DNA of 6,207 nucleotides from an uncultured Candidatus Pelagibacter sp. (lineage in GTDB: Bacteria; Pseudomonadota; Alphaproteobacteria; Pelagibacterales; Pelagibacteraceae): positions 1-6,207 of the forward strand of contig CAJQRR010000058.1 in NCBI GenBank assembly GCA_905612385.1, read 5' to 3'. Within the stretch, counting starts at the first letter, position 1, and each line of letters opens with the position of its first letter. The notes beneath the pieces were generated by a model, which ran no database searches, had not been told where the DNA came from, and saw only the letters and a list, made by a program, of their open reading frames with translations. Positions 1-6,047 of this stretch are shown in pieces. The translations under genes and the position numbers were made by a program.

Positions 1-1596
1 GGAGCTCTTAGAAACCAAGGGGTAAACAAAGGTGATAGAGTAATAATCTATATGCCTATGATACCAGAGGCTGTGGTTGCAATGTTAGCATGTGGAAGAA
101 TTGGTGCTATTCATTCTGTGGTATTTGGAGGCTTTGCTTCAAACGAATTGGCCAGTAGAATTGATGACAGTAAAGCAAAAGTAATAGTTACAGCTTCATG
201 TGGCTTTGAACCTGGAAAAACTGTTGAGTATAAACCATTGGTTGATGCAGCAATTAAGATGGCTTCTCATAAAATAGATAAGATGATCTTATTTCAAAGA
301 ATAGACCATACGGTTGAACTTAATGCTCCAAAAGAAATCAGTTGGGGTGAAGCACTTTCAAATGCGAAAGAAGTAGATTGTGTTGAAATGAATTCAAATG
401 ATTTAGCTTATATTTTATATACCTCAGGAACTACAGGTGTTCCTAAAGGAATAGTTAGAGATATTGGTGGTCATATAGTTGCTCTAAAATGGACTATGAA
501 AAATATCTACAATATTGATGCTGATGATGTCTGGTGGTCAGCAAGTGATATTGGATGGATTGTTGGACATTCTTATATTGTTTATGCACCTTTATTTAAA
601 GGTTGTACTACAGTACTATTTGAAGGAAAGCCCGTTGGCACTCCTGACGCTGGTGCTTTCTGGAAAATAATTTCAGACTATAAAGTAAAGTCACTTTTTA
701 CTGCGCCAACTGCTTTTAGAGCTATTAAAAAAGAAGACCCTGAGGGTAAGTTTTTTTCTAAATATGATTTAAGTAAATTTGAATCATTATTTTTAGCTGG
801 TGAGAGAGCTGACCCAGATACCATTAAATGGGCAGAAAATTTATTAAAAGTTCCAGTAATTGACCATTGGTGGCAAACTGAAACAAGTTGGGCAATTAGT
901 TCTAATTGTACAGGAATTGAAATGATGAAAACAAAATATGGTTCAGCATGTAAGGCAGTGCCTGGATATGATGTTCAAATCATGAAGCCAGATCAAACTT
1001 TAGCGAAACCAAATGAGATGGGAGATATAGTTGTAAAATTACCTTTACCTCCTGGAACTTTTCCAACCTTATGGAATGCAGATAAAAGATACAAAGATAA
1101 TTATATGACAAACTATGAAGGTTACTATGAAACTTATGATGCCGGACATATTGATGAAGATGGATATATTTGGATTATGTCTAGAACAGATGATATTATT
1201 AATGTTGCAGGCCACAGATTATCGACAGGTGCAATTGAAGAAGTTCTTTCTGAACATCAGTCAGTAGCAGAATGTGCAGTATTAGGAATTGCTGACAGAT
1301 TAAAAGGGCAATTACCAATTGGTCTAGTCGTTCTTAAGACAGGTGTTAAAAAAGATAACGAAACTATTTCAAAAGAATGCATAAAAATGGTTAGAGATAC
1401 TATTGGACCTGTTGCTGCATTTAAAACTGTAATTGTTATTAAAAGATTACCAAAAACTAGATCTGGCAAGATATTAAGAGGAACTATTAGAAAAATTGCT
1501 GATAATGAAGAGTATAAAATACCAGCAACTATTGATGATCCCGCCATCTTAACCGAGATAAAAGAAGACTTAATTAAACATAATATTCTTAAGTAG
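1..1596 (+). CDS. prpE: Propionyl-CoA synthetase-like acyl-CoA ligase (AMP-forming), 5' end outside window
   Basis: The reading frame is open from base 1 and gives 531 residues. The family is usually about 630 residues, so roughly 100 N-terminal residues lie upstream. Seen in the fragment: the ATP-binding loop YTSGTTGVPKG at about residues 140-150, the DHWWQTETSW adenylate-forming motif near 288-297, the hinge/ATP region with YDAGHIDEDGYIW and SRTDDIINVAGHRLSTG near 379-410, and the C-terminal PKTRSGKILRG (about 485-495), whose Lys is the expected catalytic and acetylation-regulated residue. The C-terminal tail TIDDP resembles PrpE/ACSS3 more than acetyl-CoA synthetase. Known for the family: a cytoplasmic enzyme that activates propionate with ATP and CoA to propionyl-CoA via an acyl-adenylate. 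The stop overlaps the next gene's GTG by one base, suggesting co-transcription and coupled translation. Exact acyl specificity (propionate versus acetate or another short acid) is inferred from similarity and not certain. Confidence 0.88.
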   Translation, partial: GALRNQGVNKGDRVIIYMPMIPEAVVAMLACGRIGAIHSVVFGGFASNELASRIDDSKAKVIVTASCGFEPGKTVEYKPLVDAAIKMASHKIDKMILFQRIDHTVELNAPKEISWGEALSNAKEVDCVEMNSNDLAYILYTSGTTGVPKGIVRDIGGHIVALKWTMKNIYNIDADDVWWSASDIGWIVGHSYIVYAPLFKGCTTVLFEGKPVGTPDAGAFWKIISDYKVKSLFTAPTAFRAIKKEDPEGKFFSKYDLSKFESLFLAGERADPDTIKWAENLLKVPVIDHWWQTETSWAISSNCTGIEMMKTKYGSACKAVPGYDVQIMKPDQTLAKPNEMGDIVVKLPLPPGTFPTLWNADKRYKDNYMTNYEGYYETYDAGHIDEDGYIWIMSRTDDIINVAGHRLSTGAIEEVLSEHQSVAECAVLGIADRLKGQLPIGLVVLKTGVKKDNETISKECIKMVRDTIGPVAAFKTVIVIKRLPKTRSGKILRGTIRKIADNEEYKIPATIDDPAILTEIKEDLIKHNILK

Positions 1597-1928
1597 TGAT
1601 TAAAACATATCTAATTTTAATAGTTGCAATTTTTTTTGAAGTAGGTGGAACGATGTTGTTACCTGTTTCACAAAATTTTACAAAAATTATCCCAACCACT
1701 ACTCTTGCAGTTTTTTATTTGCTGTCTTTCTATCTTATAACTTTTGTTGTTGATAAAATTCCAATCTCAATTGTTTATGCAACATGGAGTGGTCTTGGAG
1801 TATTTACAGTTGCAATATTAGGATATATCTTCTTTAAACAATCATTGTCTTGGCAGGCTGTATTAGGATTATTCTTTATTGTTTTTGGAGTTGTGCTTGT
1901 AAATAGCTTTTCAGTAAAAACTATTTAA
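1596..1928 (+). CDS. Small multidrug resistance (SMR/EmrE-like) transporter
   Basis: A 110-residue protein, the same length as EmrE, with four hydrophobic segments at about 3-22, 31-52, 57-79 and 85-104. It keeps the essential membrane glutamate at E15 (FFEVGGTM), the substrate-pocket aromatics Y41, Y61 and W64 in the YATWSGLG motif, and the TM4 glycines G91 and G98 used in dimerisation. Known for the family: an inner-membrane dual-topology homodimer exchanging protons for cationic drugs or related compounds. The WSG form of the motif is like the Qac/EmrE branch rather than the guanidinium-exporter (Gdx/SugE) branch, which usually has WTG. That subtype is inference and the natural substrate is unknown. 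The start is GTG, whose G is the last base of the upstream TAG stop. No other upstream start is available without running into prpE, and no clear Shine-Dalgarno is seen. The stop overlaps the convergent dihydroorotase stop. Confidence 0.85.
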   Translation: MIKTYLILIVAIFFEVGGTMLLPVSQNFTKIIPTTTLAVFYLLSFYLITFVVDKIPISIVYATWSGLGVFTVAILGYIFFKQSLSWQAVLGLFFIVFGVVLVNSFSVKTI

Positions 1929-1934
1929 AATTTT
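1900..1934 (+). terminator. Candidate weak A/T-rich stem-loop at the SMR 3' end
   Basis: Bases 1900-1906 (TAAATAG) pair with 1921-1927 (CTATTTA). After a one-base bulge, 1908-1911 (TTTT) pair with 1917-1920 (AAAA) around a CAGTA loop. A short TTTT run at 1931-1934 follows after AAA. The stem is almost all A/T and the U tract is short, so this is a weak intrinsic terminator at best. It lies inside the SMR 3' coding end and the dihydroorotase stop. It overlaps a 14-bp perfect palindrome at 1924-1937. Confidence 0.2.
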
Positions 1935-3229
1935 AAAGGCTTACCCTCAGGATCACCTAAAATTTTACCATCCCTCATTTTAATTTGACCATTAATGATT
2001 GTTGATACAGGTGTGCCTTTAAATTCATATCCATCAAAAGGTGACCAACCACATTTACTTTCAATATTTTCATTTTTAATTGTAATTTTTTTATTCATAT
2101 CTACGATTGTGAAATCGGCATCAAAACCCTCTTTAATAAAACCTTTATCTTGTATCCCAAAAATTTTTACTGGATTTTCACATATAGAATTCATTAATTG
2201 TTCTAAACTTAATTTTCCATCATTAACATGGTCTAACATAACTGGTAAGAGTGTTTGAACACCTGGCATTCCAGATGGTGAATTTGGGTAATTTTTTTCC
2301 TTGTTTTCTTTTAAGTGTGGAGCATGATCAGAACCAATTGTATCATTAAGATTATTTTTTACTCCATACCACAGCCTATCATAATGAGACTTATCTCTTA
2401 AAGGTGGATTCATTTGAGCATAAGTTCCAAGTTTATCATAACAACCTGGTGCGTAGATAGTTAAGTGCTGAGGTGTGATCTCAAATGTAATATTTCCTTT
2501 ATGTTGTGATAAAAAATCAATCTCTTGTTTTGTAGTAATATGAAGAATATGTGCTTTTTTCTTATATCGCTCAGCTATTCTTACAATTCTTCTGGTTGAT
2601 GAAATTGCACATTCTTCACTTCTCCAAATTGGATGTGAATGAACGTCCCCTTCTTTGATCAATTTTTTGTTCATATTTAAAATTTCTTCATCTTCAGAGT
2701 GAACAGAAACAACTTTTGAGGCACTTTTGAATACTTTTTCAATATCTTCTTCAAATTGGACTAATAAATTTCCAGTTGAGGAGCCTGCAAAGAGTTTAAT
2801 TCCACAACATCCTTCTAAATCTTTTAGTTCTGCCAATTCAGTAGCATTATCTGGTGTGGCCCCAAAATAAAAAGCATAGTTGCAATACATTCTATTTTTT
2901 GCGAGATCTAATTTCTTTTGAAATTCTATTTTATTGGAAGTTGGAGGGTTAGTATTTGGCATCTCAAACACACTGGTTATTCCACCAGCAATTGCTGCTC
3001 TACTTCCTGTATGAAGGTCTTCTGTATCTGTTGATCCAGGTTCTCTAAAATGAGTTTGAGTATCAATGCACCCAGGTAAAACTGTTAGTCCTTTAGCGTC
3101 AAAAACTTCTTTGGCCTCACCGTCAATTCTACCAATTTCTATAATTTTACCATCTTTAATTGCAATATCTTTATCTTTAAGATCTTTATCTATGTAGCAT
3201 GAACCATTTTTAATTATTAGATCTAACAT
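1925..3229 (-). CDS. pyrC: Dihydroorotase (amidohydrolase family, class I type)
   Basis: A 434-residue cytoplasmic amidohydrolase, the usual length for class I dihydroorotases. In pyrimidine synthesis the family interconverts N-carbamoyl-aspartate and dihydroorotate. Seen: an N-terminal beta-sandwich with a GKI-type turn, the metal/substrate motif DTQTHFREPG at 56-65 (Q58, H60, R62), PNTNP at 91-95, the predicted carboxylated lysine K145 in GIKLFAGSSTG, metal histidines H177 (HSED) and H230 (HITT), and the catalytic aspartate D301 in SDHAPH. The first metal-motif histidine (normally HxH) is glutamine here. From memory, the QxH form also occurs in a group of alphaproteobacterial proteins annotated as dihydroorotase. 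No pyrB is adjacent. An allantoinase, hydantoinase or dihydroorotase paralogue role is less likely but not excluded. The ATG start fits the family N-terminus, and no Shine-Dalgarno is visible. It is divergent from ygfZ and convergent with the SMR gene. Confidence 0.85.
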   Translation of the reverse strand: MLDLIIKNGSCYIDKDLKDKDIAIKDGKIIEIGRIDGEAKEVFDAKGLTVLPGCIDTQTHFREPGSTDTEDLHTGSRAAIAGGITSVFEMPNTNPPTSNKIEFQKKLDLAKNRMYCNYAFYFGATPDNATELAELKDLEGCCGIKLFAGSSTGNLLVQFEEDIEKVFKSASKVVSVHSEDEEILNMNKKLIKEGDVHSHPIWRSEECAISSTRRIVRIAERYKKKAHILHITTKQEIDFLSQHKGNITFEITPQHLTIYAPGCYDKLGTYAQMNPPLRDKSHYDRLWYGVKNNLNDTIGSDHAPHLKENKEKNYPNSPSGMPGVQTLLPVMLDHVNDGKLSLEQLMNSICENPVKIFGIQDKGFIKEGFDADFTIVDMNKKITIKNENIESKCGWSPFDGYEFKGTPVSTIINGQIKMRDGKILGDPEGKPLKF

Positions 3230-3272
3230 TTATGAAAAAAGTAATTATATTAAATTCAGACATCAATCAATT
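3230..3272. promoter_or_regulatory. Divergent promoter region between dihydroorotase and ygfZ
   Basis: This 43-bp spacer must hold, or lie next to, the start signals for both divergent genes. On the minus strand, 3249-3244 reads as a perfect TATAAT -10 box, with TTGATT at 3270-3265 as a possible -35 (4 of 6 matches, 15-bp spacing). This would give a dihydroorotase transcript with a leader of only about 8 nt. On the plus strand, TATATT at 3246-3251 is a possible -10 for ygfZ, with only a weak -35 (CTAACA, 3223-3228) inside the dihydroorotase start. The two -10 boxes overlap, so the promoters could exclude each other. AT-rich DNA produces such matches easily, so confidence is limited. Confidence 0.35.
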
Positions 3273-3276
3273 ATGA
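3232..3276 (+). other. Possible 14-codon leader ORF overlapping the ygfZ start
   Basis: An ATG at 3232 opens a 14-codon frame (MKKVIILNSDINQL). Its TGA stop at 3274-3276 overlaps the ygfZ ATG at 3273-3275 as ATGA, the classic geometry of translational coupling. Its start lies only two bases from the dihydroorotase start codon on the other strand. No Shine-Dalgarno precedes it. It overlaps the candidate plus-strand -10, so it would be translated only if transcription starts further upstream. It could well be a chance frame. Confidence 0.15.
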
Positions 3277-4157
3277 ATATTCAAAATGTATATATTTTAG
3301 AAGACAGGGGTATTCTCTACATAAACGGAGCAGATGCTGAAGAATTTCTACAGAACATGATTAGTAATGACATTAATAGGGTTAATGAAGACAATAGTTG
3401 TTTTGCATCACTGTTAAGTCCTCAAGGAAAGTTTCTATTTGCTTTTATTATTGTAAAACATAAGTCTGGCTACTTCATAGATTGTGAAAAGTCTCAAACA
3501 GAAGCACTTTTTAAACAACTAAGCATATATAAACTTAGATCTAAAGTTGAAATCATGAATTTAAGTAACGAATTTGTTGTTGCAGCATTTAATAGAGAAA
3601 AATTTTTAAAATTTGAAGGTGCCAAAGATGTACCTGGGTATACAATCAAATATAGAGAAGACTCTATTTTACTAGACCCGAGAAATAAAGATCTGGGCGC
3701 AAGACTTATCATTAATTTAGAAAAACTTTACCTATCTTTAAAGAAGCTAGAATTAAAAGACTCACCAATAGACGAATATTATCAGTTAAGTCATGAGTTG
3801 GGAATTGCTCAAAAAGATATGAATAAATTACAAAATAAATTATTTGGTATTGAATGTAATTTTGAAGAGTTAAATGGAATAGACTTTAAAAAAGGTTGTT
3901 ATGTTGGTCAAGAAAATACAGCTAGAATAAAATTAAAGAATAAACTTTCTAAAAGATTATTACCGATACAACTAATCAGTGGAAAATTAACTGAGGGTGC
4001 TTCAATTTATGCTAATGATATTGAAATAGGCAAAGTATTGATCGATGACAAATATCCCTTTGCATTGATCAAATATCTAGATGAAAACTTCAAGGAAGGT
4101 GGTAAATTAAAAAGTGAAAATGCAATTTTAAGAATAAAAATGCCTAGTTGGATATAG
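3273..4157 (+). CDS. ygfZ: YgfZ/IBA57 (CAF17)-type folate-binding Fe-S cluster assembly protein
   Basis: A 294-residue cytoplasmic protein of the GcvT-like YgfZ family. The diagnostic signature is KGCYVGQE at 207-214, with the conserved cysteine C209. The N-terminal half has the GcvT-like folate-binding pattern (ILYINGADAEEFLQNMISNDI at 14-34, LLSPQGKFLFAF at 47-58), and a short C-terminal beta-barrel-like region follows the signature. Known for the family: a tetrahydrofolate-dependent factor needed for assembly or repair of certain Fe-S enzymes, affecting tRNA methylthiolation in E. coli. It lacks the length of true glycine-cleavage T protein (about 360 residues or more) and has the YgfZ signature, so an aminomethyltransferase call would be wrong. 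The ATG start aligns with the expected domain beginning. It lies 53 bp upstream of nadA, which encodes a 4Fe-4S enzyme. That is a plausible but unproven functional link. Confidence 0.85.
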   Translation: MNIQNVYILEDRGILYINGADAEEFLQNMISNDINRVNEDNSCFASLLSPQGKFLFAFIIVKHKSGYFIDCEKSQTEALFKQLSIYKLRSKVEIMNLSNEFVVAAFNREKFLKFEGAKDVPGYTIKYREDSILLDPRNKDLGARLIINLEKLYLSLKKLELKDSPIDEYYQLSHELGIAQKDMNKLQNKLFGIECNFEELNGIDFKKGCYVGQENTARIKLKNKLSKRLLPIQLISGKLTEGASIYANDIEIGKVLIDDKYPFALIKYLDENFKEGGKLKSENAILRIKMPSWI

Positions 4158-4162
4158 TGGTG

Positions 4163-4171
4163 TGGCATAAT
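4163..4171 (+). promoter_or_regulatory. Candidate extended -10 promoter for nadA
   Basis: TGG followed directly by CATAAT (4166-4171, 5 of 6 matches to TATAAT) forms an extended -10 (TGn) element just after the ygfZ stop. A start site near 4178 would leave a leader of about 33 nt before the nadA ATG at 4211. No convincing -35 is seen. nadA-nadC could equally be read through from ygfZ. Confidence 0.3.
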
Positions 4172-4210
4172 AAGGAATGACAAGTATTAACCTAATTGAT
4201 AAGTTTTGAT

Positions 4211-5200
4211 ATGGAATTTACACCAGAGGTAAGAATAGCAACTGATCTTATTTATAAAAAAATCTCAAAGGTTATGCCTGAGATTGAGTGGTCAATTCAT
4301 GCTCCTTATATTCACAGAATTAATCAATTAAAAAAAGAAAAAAATGCAATTATACTTGCTCACAATTATCAAACTCCAGAAATTTATCATGGTATTGCAG
4401 ATGTCGCTGCAGACTCGTTAGCTCTTGCAATTGAGGCTTCAAAAACTCAGGCCGATATTATTTTGATGGCAGGGGTTCACTTCATGGCCGAAACATCTAA
4501 GTTGATGAGCCCTGGAAAAAAAGTTTTACTTCCTGATATGAATGCTGGTTGTTCTTTATCATCATCAATCACAGGTAAAGATGTAAGATTATTAAAAGAA
4601 AAATATCCAGGTGTGCCTGTTGTATCGTATATAAATACTTCTGCAGATGTGAAAGCTGAAACAGATATTTGTTGCACATCTGCAAATGCAGTCAAAATTG
4701 TAGAATCTCTTGGTGTTAAAAAAGTTATTTTTTTACCCGATGAATACCTAGCAAAATATGTTGCTTCACAAACTGAAGTTGAAATTATCGCTTGGAAAGG
4801 TATTTGTATGGTTCATGACCAGTTCACTGAAAAAGAAATACATGATATTAGAGCAAAAAACCCTGGTATTAAAATAATAGCTCATCCAGAATGTCCACCT
4901 GATGTAATTAAAGCAAGTGATTTTGCTGGGTCAACTGGTGGTATGATTAAGTATGTTGAGGAGAACCAACCTAAAAAAGTTATGATGGTTACTGAATGCT
5001 CAATGAGTGATAATATTCAGGTAGAAAATCCAAATGTAGAATTTATTAGACCGTGTAACCTTTGTCCTCATATGAAGAAAATCACATTACCAAAAATTTT
5101 AGCTTGTCTAGAAAATGAAACTGGTGAAATCATAATAGATAGAGAGACAATAGAAAAAGCAAGAATTCCTGTCGAAAGAATGGTTGCGATAGGCAGATAA
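4211..5200 (+). CDS. nadA: Quinolinate synthase NadA
   Basis: A 329-residue cytoplasmic 4Fe-4S enzyme that condenses iminoaspartate with dihydroxyacetone phosphate to quinolinate in de novo NAD synthesis. From this ATG, the three expected cluster cysteines are C114 (MNAGCSLS), C199 (WKGICMVHDQF) and C285 (CNLCPHMKK). Other family marks are LAHNYQTPEI, GVHFMAETSK, SYINTSADVKAE, HPECPPDV and STGGMIKYV. The length is normal for the family. A TTG at 4196 in the same frame would add five residues (MISFD) right after a TAA. I prefer the ATG at 4211 because family members tend to begin with a FTPE-like segment and neither start has a Shine-Dalgarno. nadC follows after 5 bp, so the two are almost surely one operon. 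nadB, supplier of iminoaspartate, is not between or beside them. Confidence 0.95.
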   Translation: MEFTPEVRIATDLIYKKISKVMPEIEWSIHAPYIHRINQLKKEKNAIILAHNYQTPEIYHGIADVAADSLALAIEASKTQADIILMAGVHFMAETSKLMSPGKKVLLPDMNAGCSLSSSITGKDVRLLKEKYPGVPVVSYINTSADVKAETDICCTSANAVKIVESLGVKKVIFLPDEYLAKYVASQTEVEIIAWKGICMVHDQFTEKEIHDIRAKNPGIKIIAHPECPPDVIKASDFAGSTGGMIKYVEENQPKKVMMVTECSMSDNIQVENPNVEFIRPCNLCPHMKKITLPKILACLENETGEIIIDRETIEKARIPVERMVAIGR

Positions 5201-5205
5201 TAAAA

Positions 5206-6039
5206 GTGTCTCAAATTAAATTAAGTAATTACTATATCAAGAATGTTGTAAAGCTTGCTTTAAATGAAGATCTATACCCTTCTGGTGATATTACCTCAAA
5301 CTTAGTTAAAAATAATAAGATAATAAAAGTTAAATTAATTTCTAACCAACGGGCTGTAATAGCTGGATTAGAATTTGCAAAACAAACATTTAAATTAATA
5401 GATAGTAAGATTAAATTTATTATTAAGAAAAAAGAAGGCTCCTTAGTTAATAAGAATGATGTAATAGTTCTAATTGAGGGTAAGGCTGAAAATATTCTAA
5501 TTGGTGAAAGAGTTGCTTTAAATTTTATGAGCCATATCTCTGGGATTGCTACTAAAACCAATCAATTTGTTAAGCTGGTTAATAAAAAGTGTAAAATTTG
5601 CTGTACTAGAAAAACAATTCCAACCTTAAGGGTAATACAAAAATATGCTGTCAAGCTAGGTGGGGGCACCAACCACAGATTTAACCTAAGTGACGAGTTC
5701 TTAATCAAAGATAATCATATAGCAAGTTCTGATATTAAAACTTTAGTCTGTCTTGCTATTAAAAATAAAAAAGGAAGAAAAATTACAGTAGAGGTTGATA
5801 ATTTAAATCAGCTTAAGCAAATAATGGGTTTAAAATTTAATACAGTCTTGTTTGATAATATGAACAACAAAACACTTAATGCAGGTGTTAAAATGACTAA
5901 AGGAAATTATGAAACTGAAGCTTCAGGAAACGTTAACCTGAAGTCAGTAAGAAGTATTGCAGCAACAGGTGTTAATAGAATTTCAATTGGTAGTATAACC
6001 CACAGCGTGCCAGCTATTGATTTTAAATTGGAAATTTAA
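5206..6039 (+). CDS. nadC: Nicotinate-nucleotide pyrophosphorylase (quinolinate phosphoribosyltransferase) NadC
   Basis: A 277-residue cytoplasmic enzyme, normal family length, turning quinolinate and PRPP into nicotinate mononucleotide plus CO2, the step after NadA. Seen: GDITS at 27-31, [17 protein letters not shown] with R102, [11 protein letters not shown] at 132-142 with the quinolinate/PRPP-binding R135 and K136, GGGTNHR (H157, R158), FLIKDNHI with K168, VEVDN with E196, LFDNM with D217, EASGNV with E238, and the C-terminal ISIGSITHS with H266. The usual TRKTTPGLR reads TRKTIPTLR here, a change at the conserved Gly. The start is GTG, 5 bp after the nadA stop, with no clear Shine-Dalgarno, so coupling to nadA translation is likely. 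It is unusually rich in Lys, Ile and Asn. The TAA overlaps the convergent ppdK stop. Confidence 0.94.
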   Translation: MSQIKLSNYYIKNVVKLALNEDLYPSGDITSNLVKNNKIIKVKLISNQRAVIAGLEFAKQTFKLIDSKIKFIIKKKEGSLVNKNDVIVLIEGKAENILIGERVALNFMSHISGIATKTNQFVKLVNKKCKICCTRKTIPTLRVIQKYAVKLGGGTNHRFNLSDEFLIKDNHIASSDIKTLVCLAIKNKKGRKITVEVDNLNQLKQIMGLKFNTVLFDNMNNKTLNAGVKMTKGNYETEASGNVNLKSVRSIAATGVNRISIGSITHSVPAIDFKLEI

Positions 6040-6047
6040 TTTTTTTT
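6023..6047 (+). terminator. Candidate intrinsic terminator for nadA-nadC
   Basis: Bases 6023-6029 (TTAAATT) pair perfectly with 6033-6039 (AATTTAA) around a GGA loop, directly followed by eight T residues (6040-6047). The shape fits an intrinsic terminator for plus-strand transcription, but the 7-bp stem is entirely A/T and would be weak. It includes the nadC stop and the shared TTAA. On the minus strand there is no U tract after the stem, so it would not serve ppdK. Confidence 0.35.

Noticed and set aside
1257..1547. Minus-strand open frame of 96 codons inside prpE
   Set aside because: It lies wholly within a strongly conserved prpE coding region, shows no family motif, and is best explained as an antisense shadow.
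1995..2258. Plus-strand 87-codon frame inside the dihydroorotase gene
   Set aside because: It is opposite the conserved amidohydrolase C-terminal region, with no independent support.
3273..4157. Glycine cleavage T protein (gcvT) as an alternative call for ygfZ
   Set aside because: The protein is too short, has the YgfZ KGCYVGQE signature, and no gcvH or gcvP is nearby.
4158..4210. Possible NAD-responsive riboswitch upstream of nadA
   Set aside because: The gap is only 53 bp, with no stable stem pairs or recognisable NAD riboswitch core.
5232..5561. Minus-strand open frame of 109 codons inside nadC, with hydrophobic stretches
   Set aside because: It is antisense to conserved NadC sequence. 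The hydrophobicity comes from complementing Lys/Asn/Ile-rich codons, and no start signal or family motif is seen.
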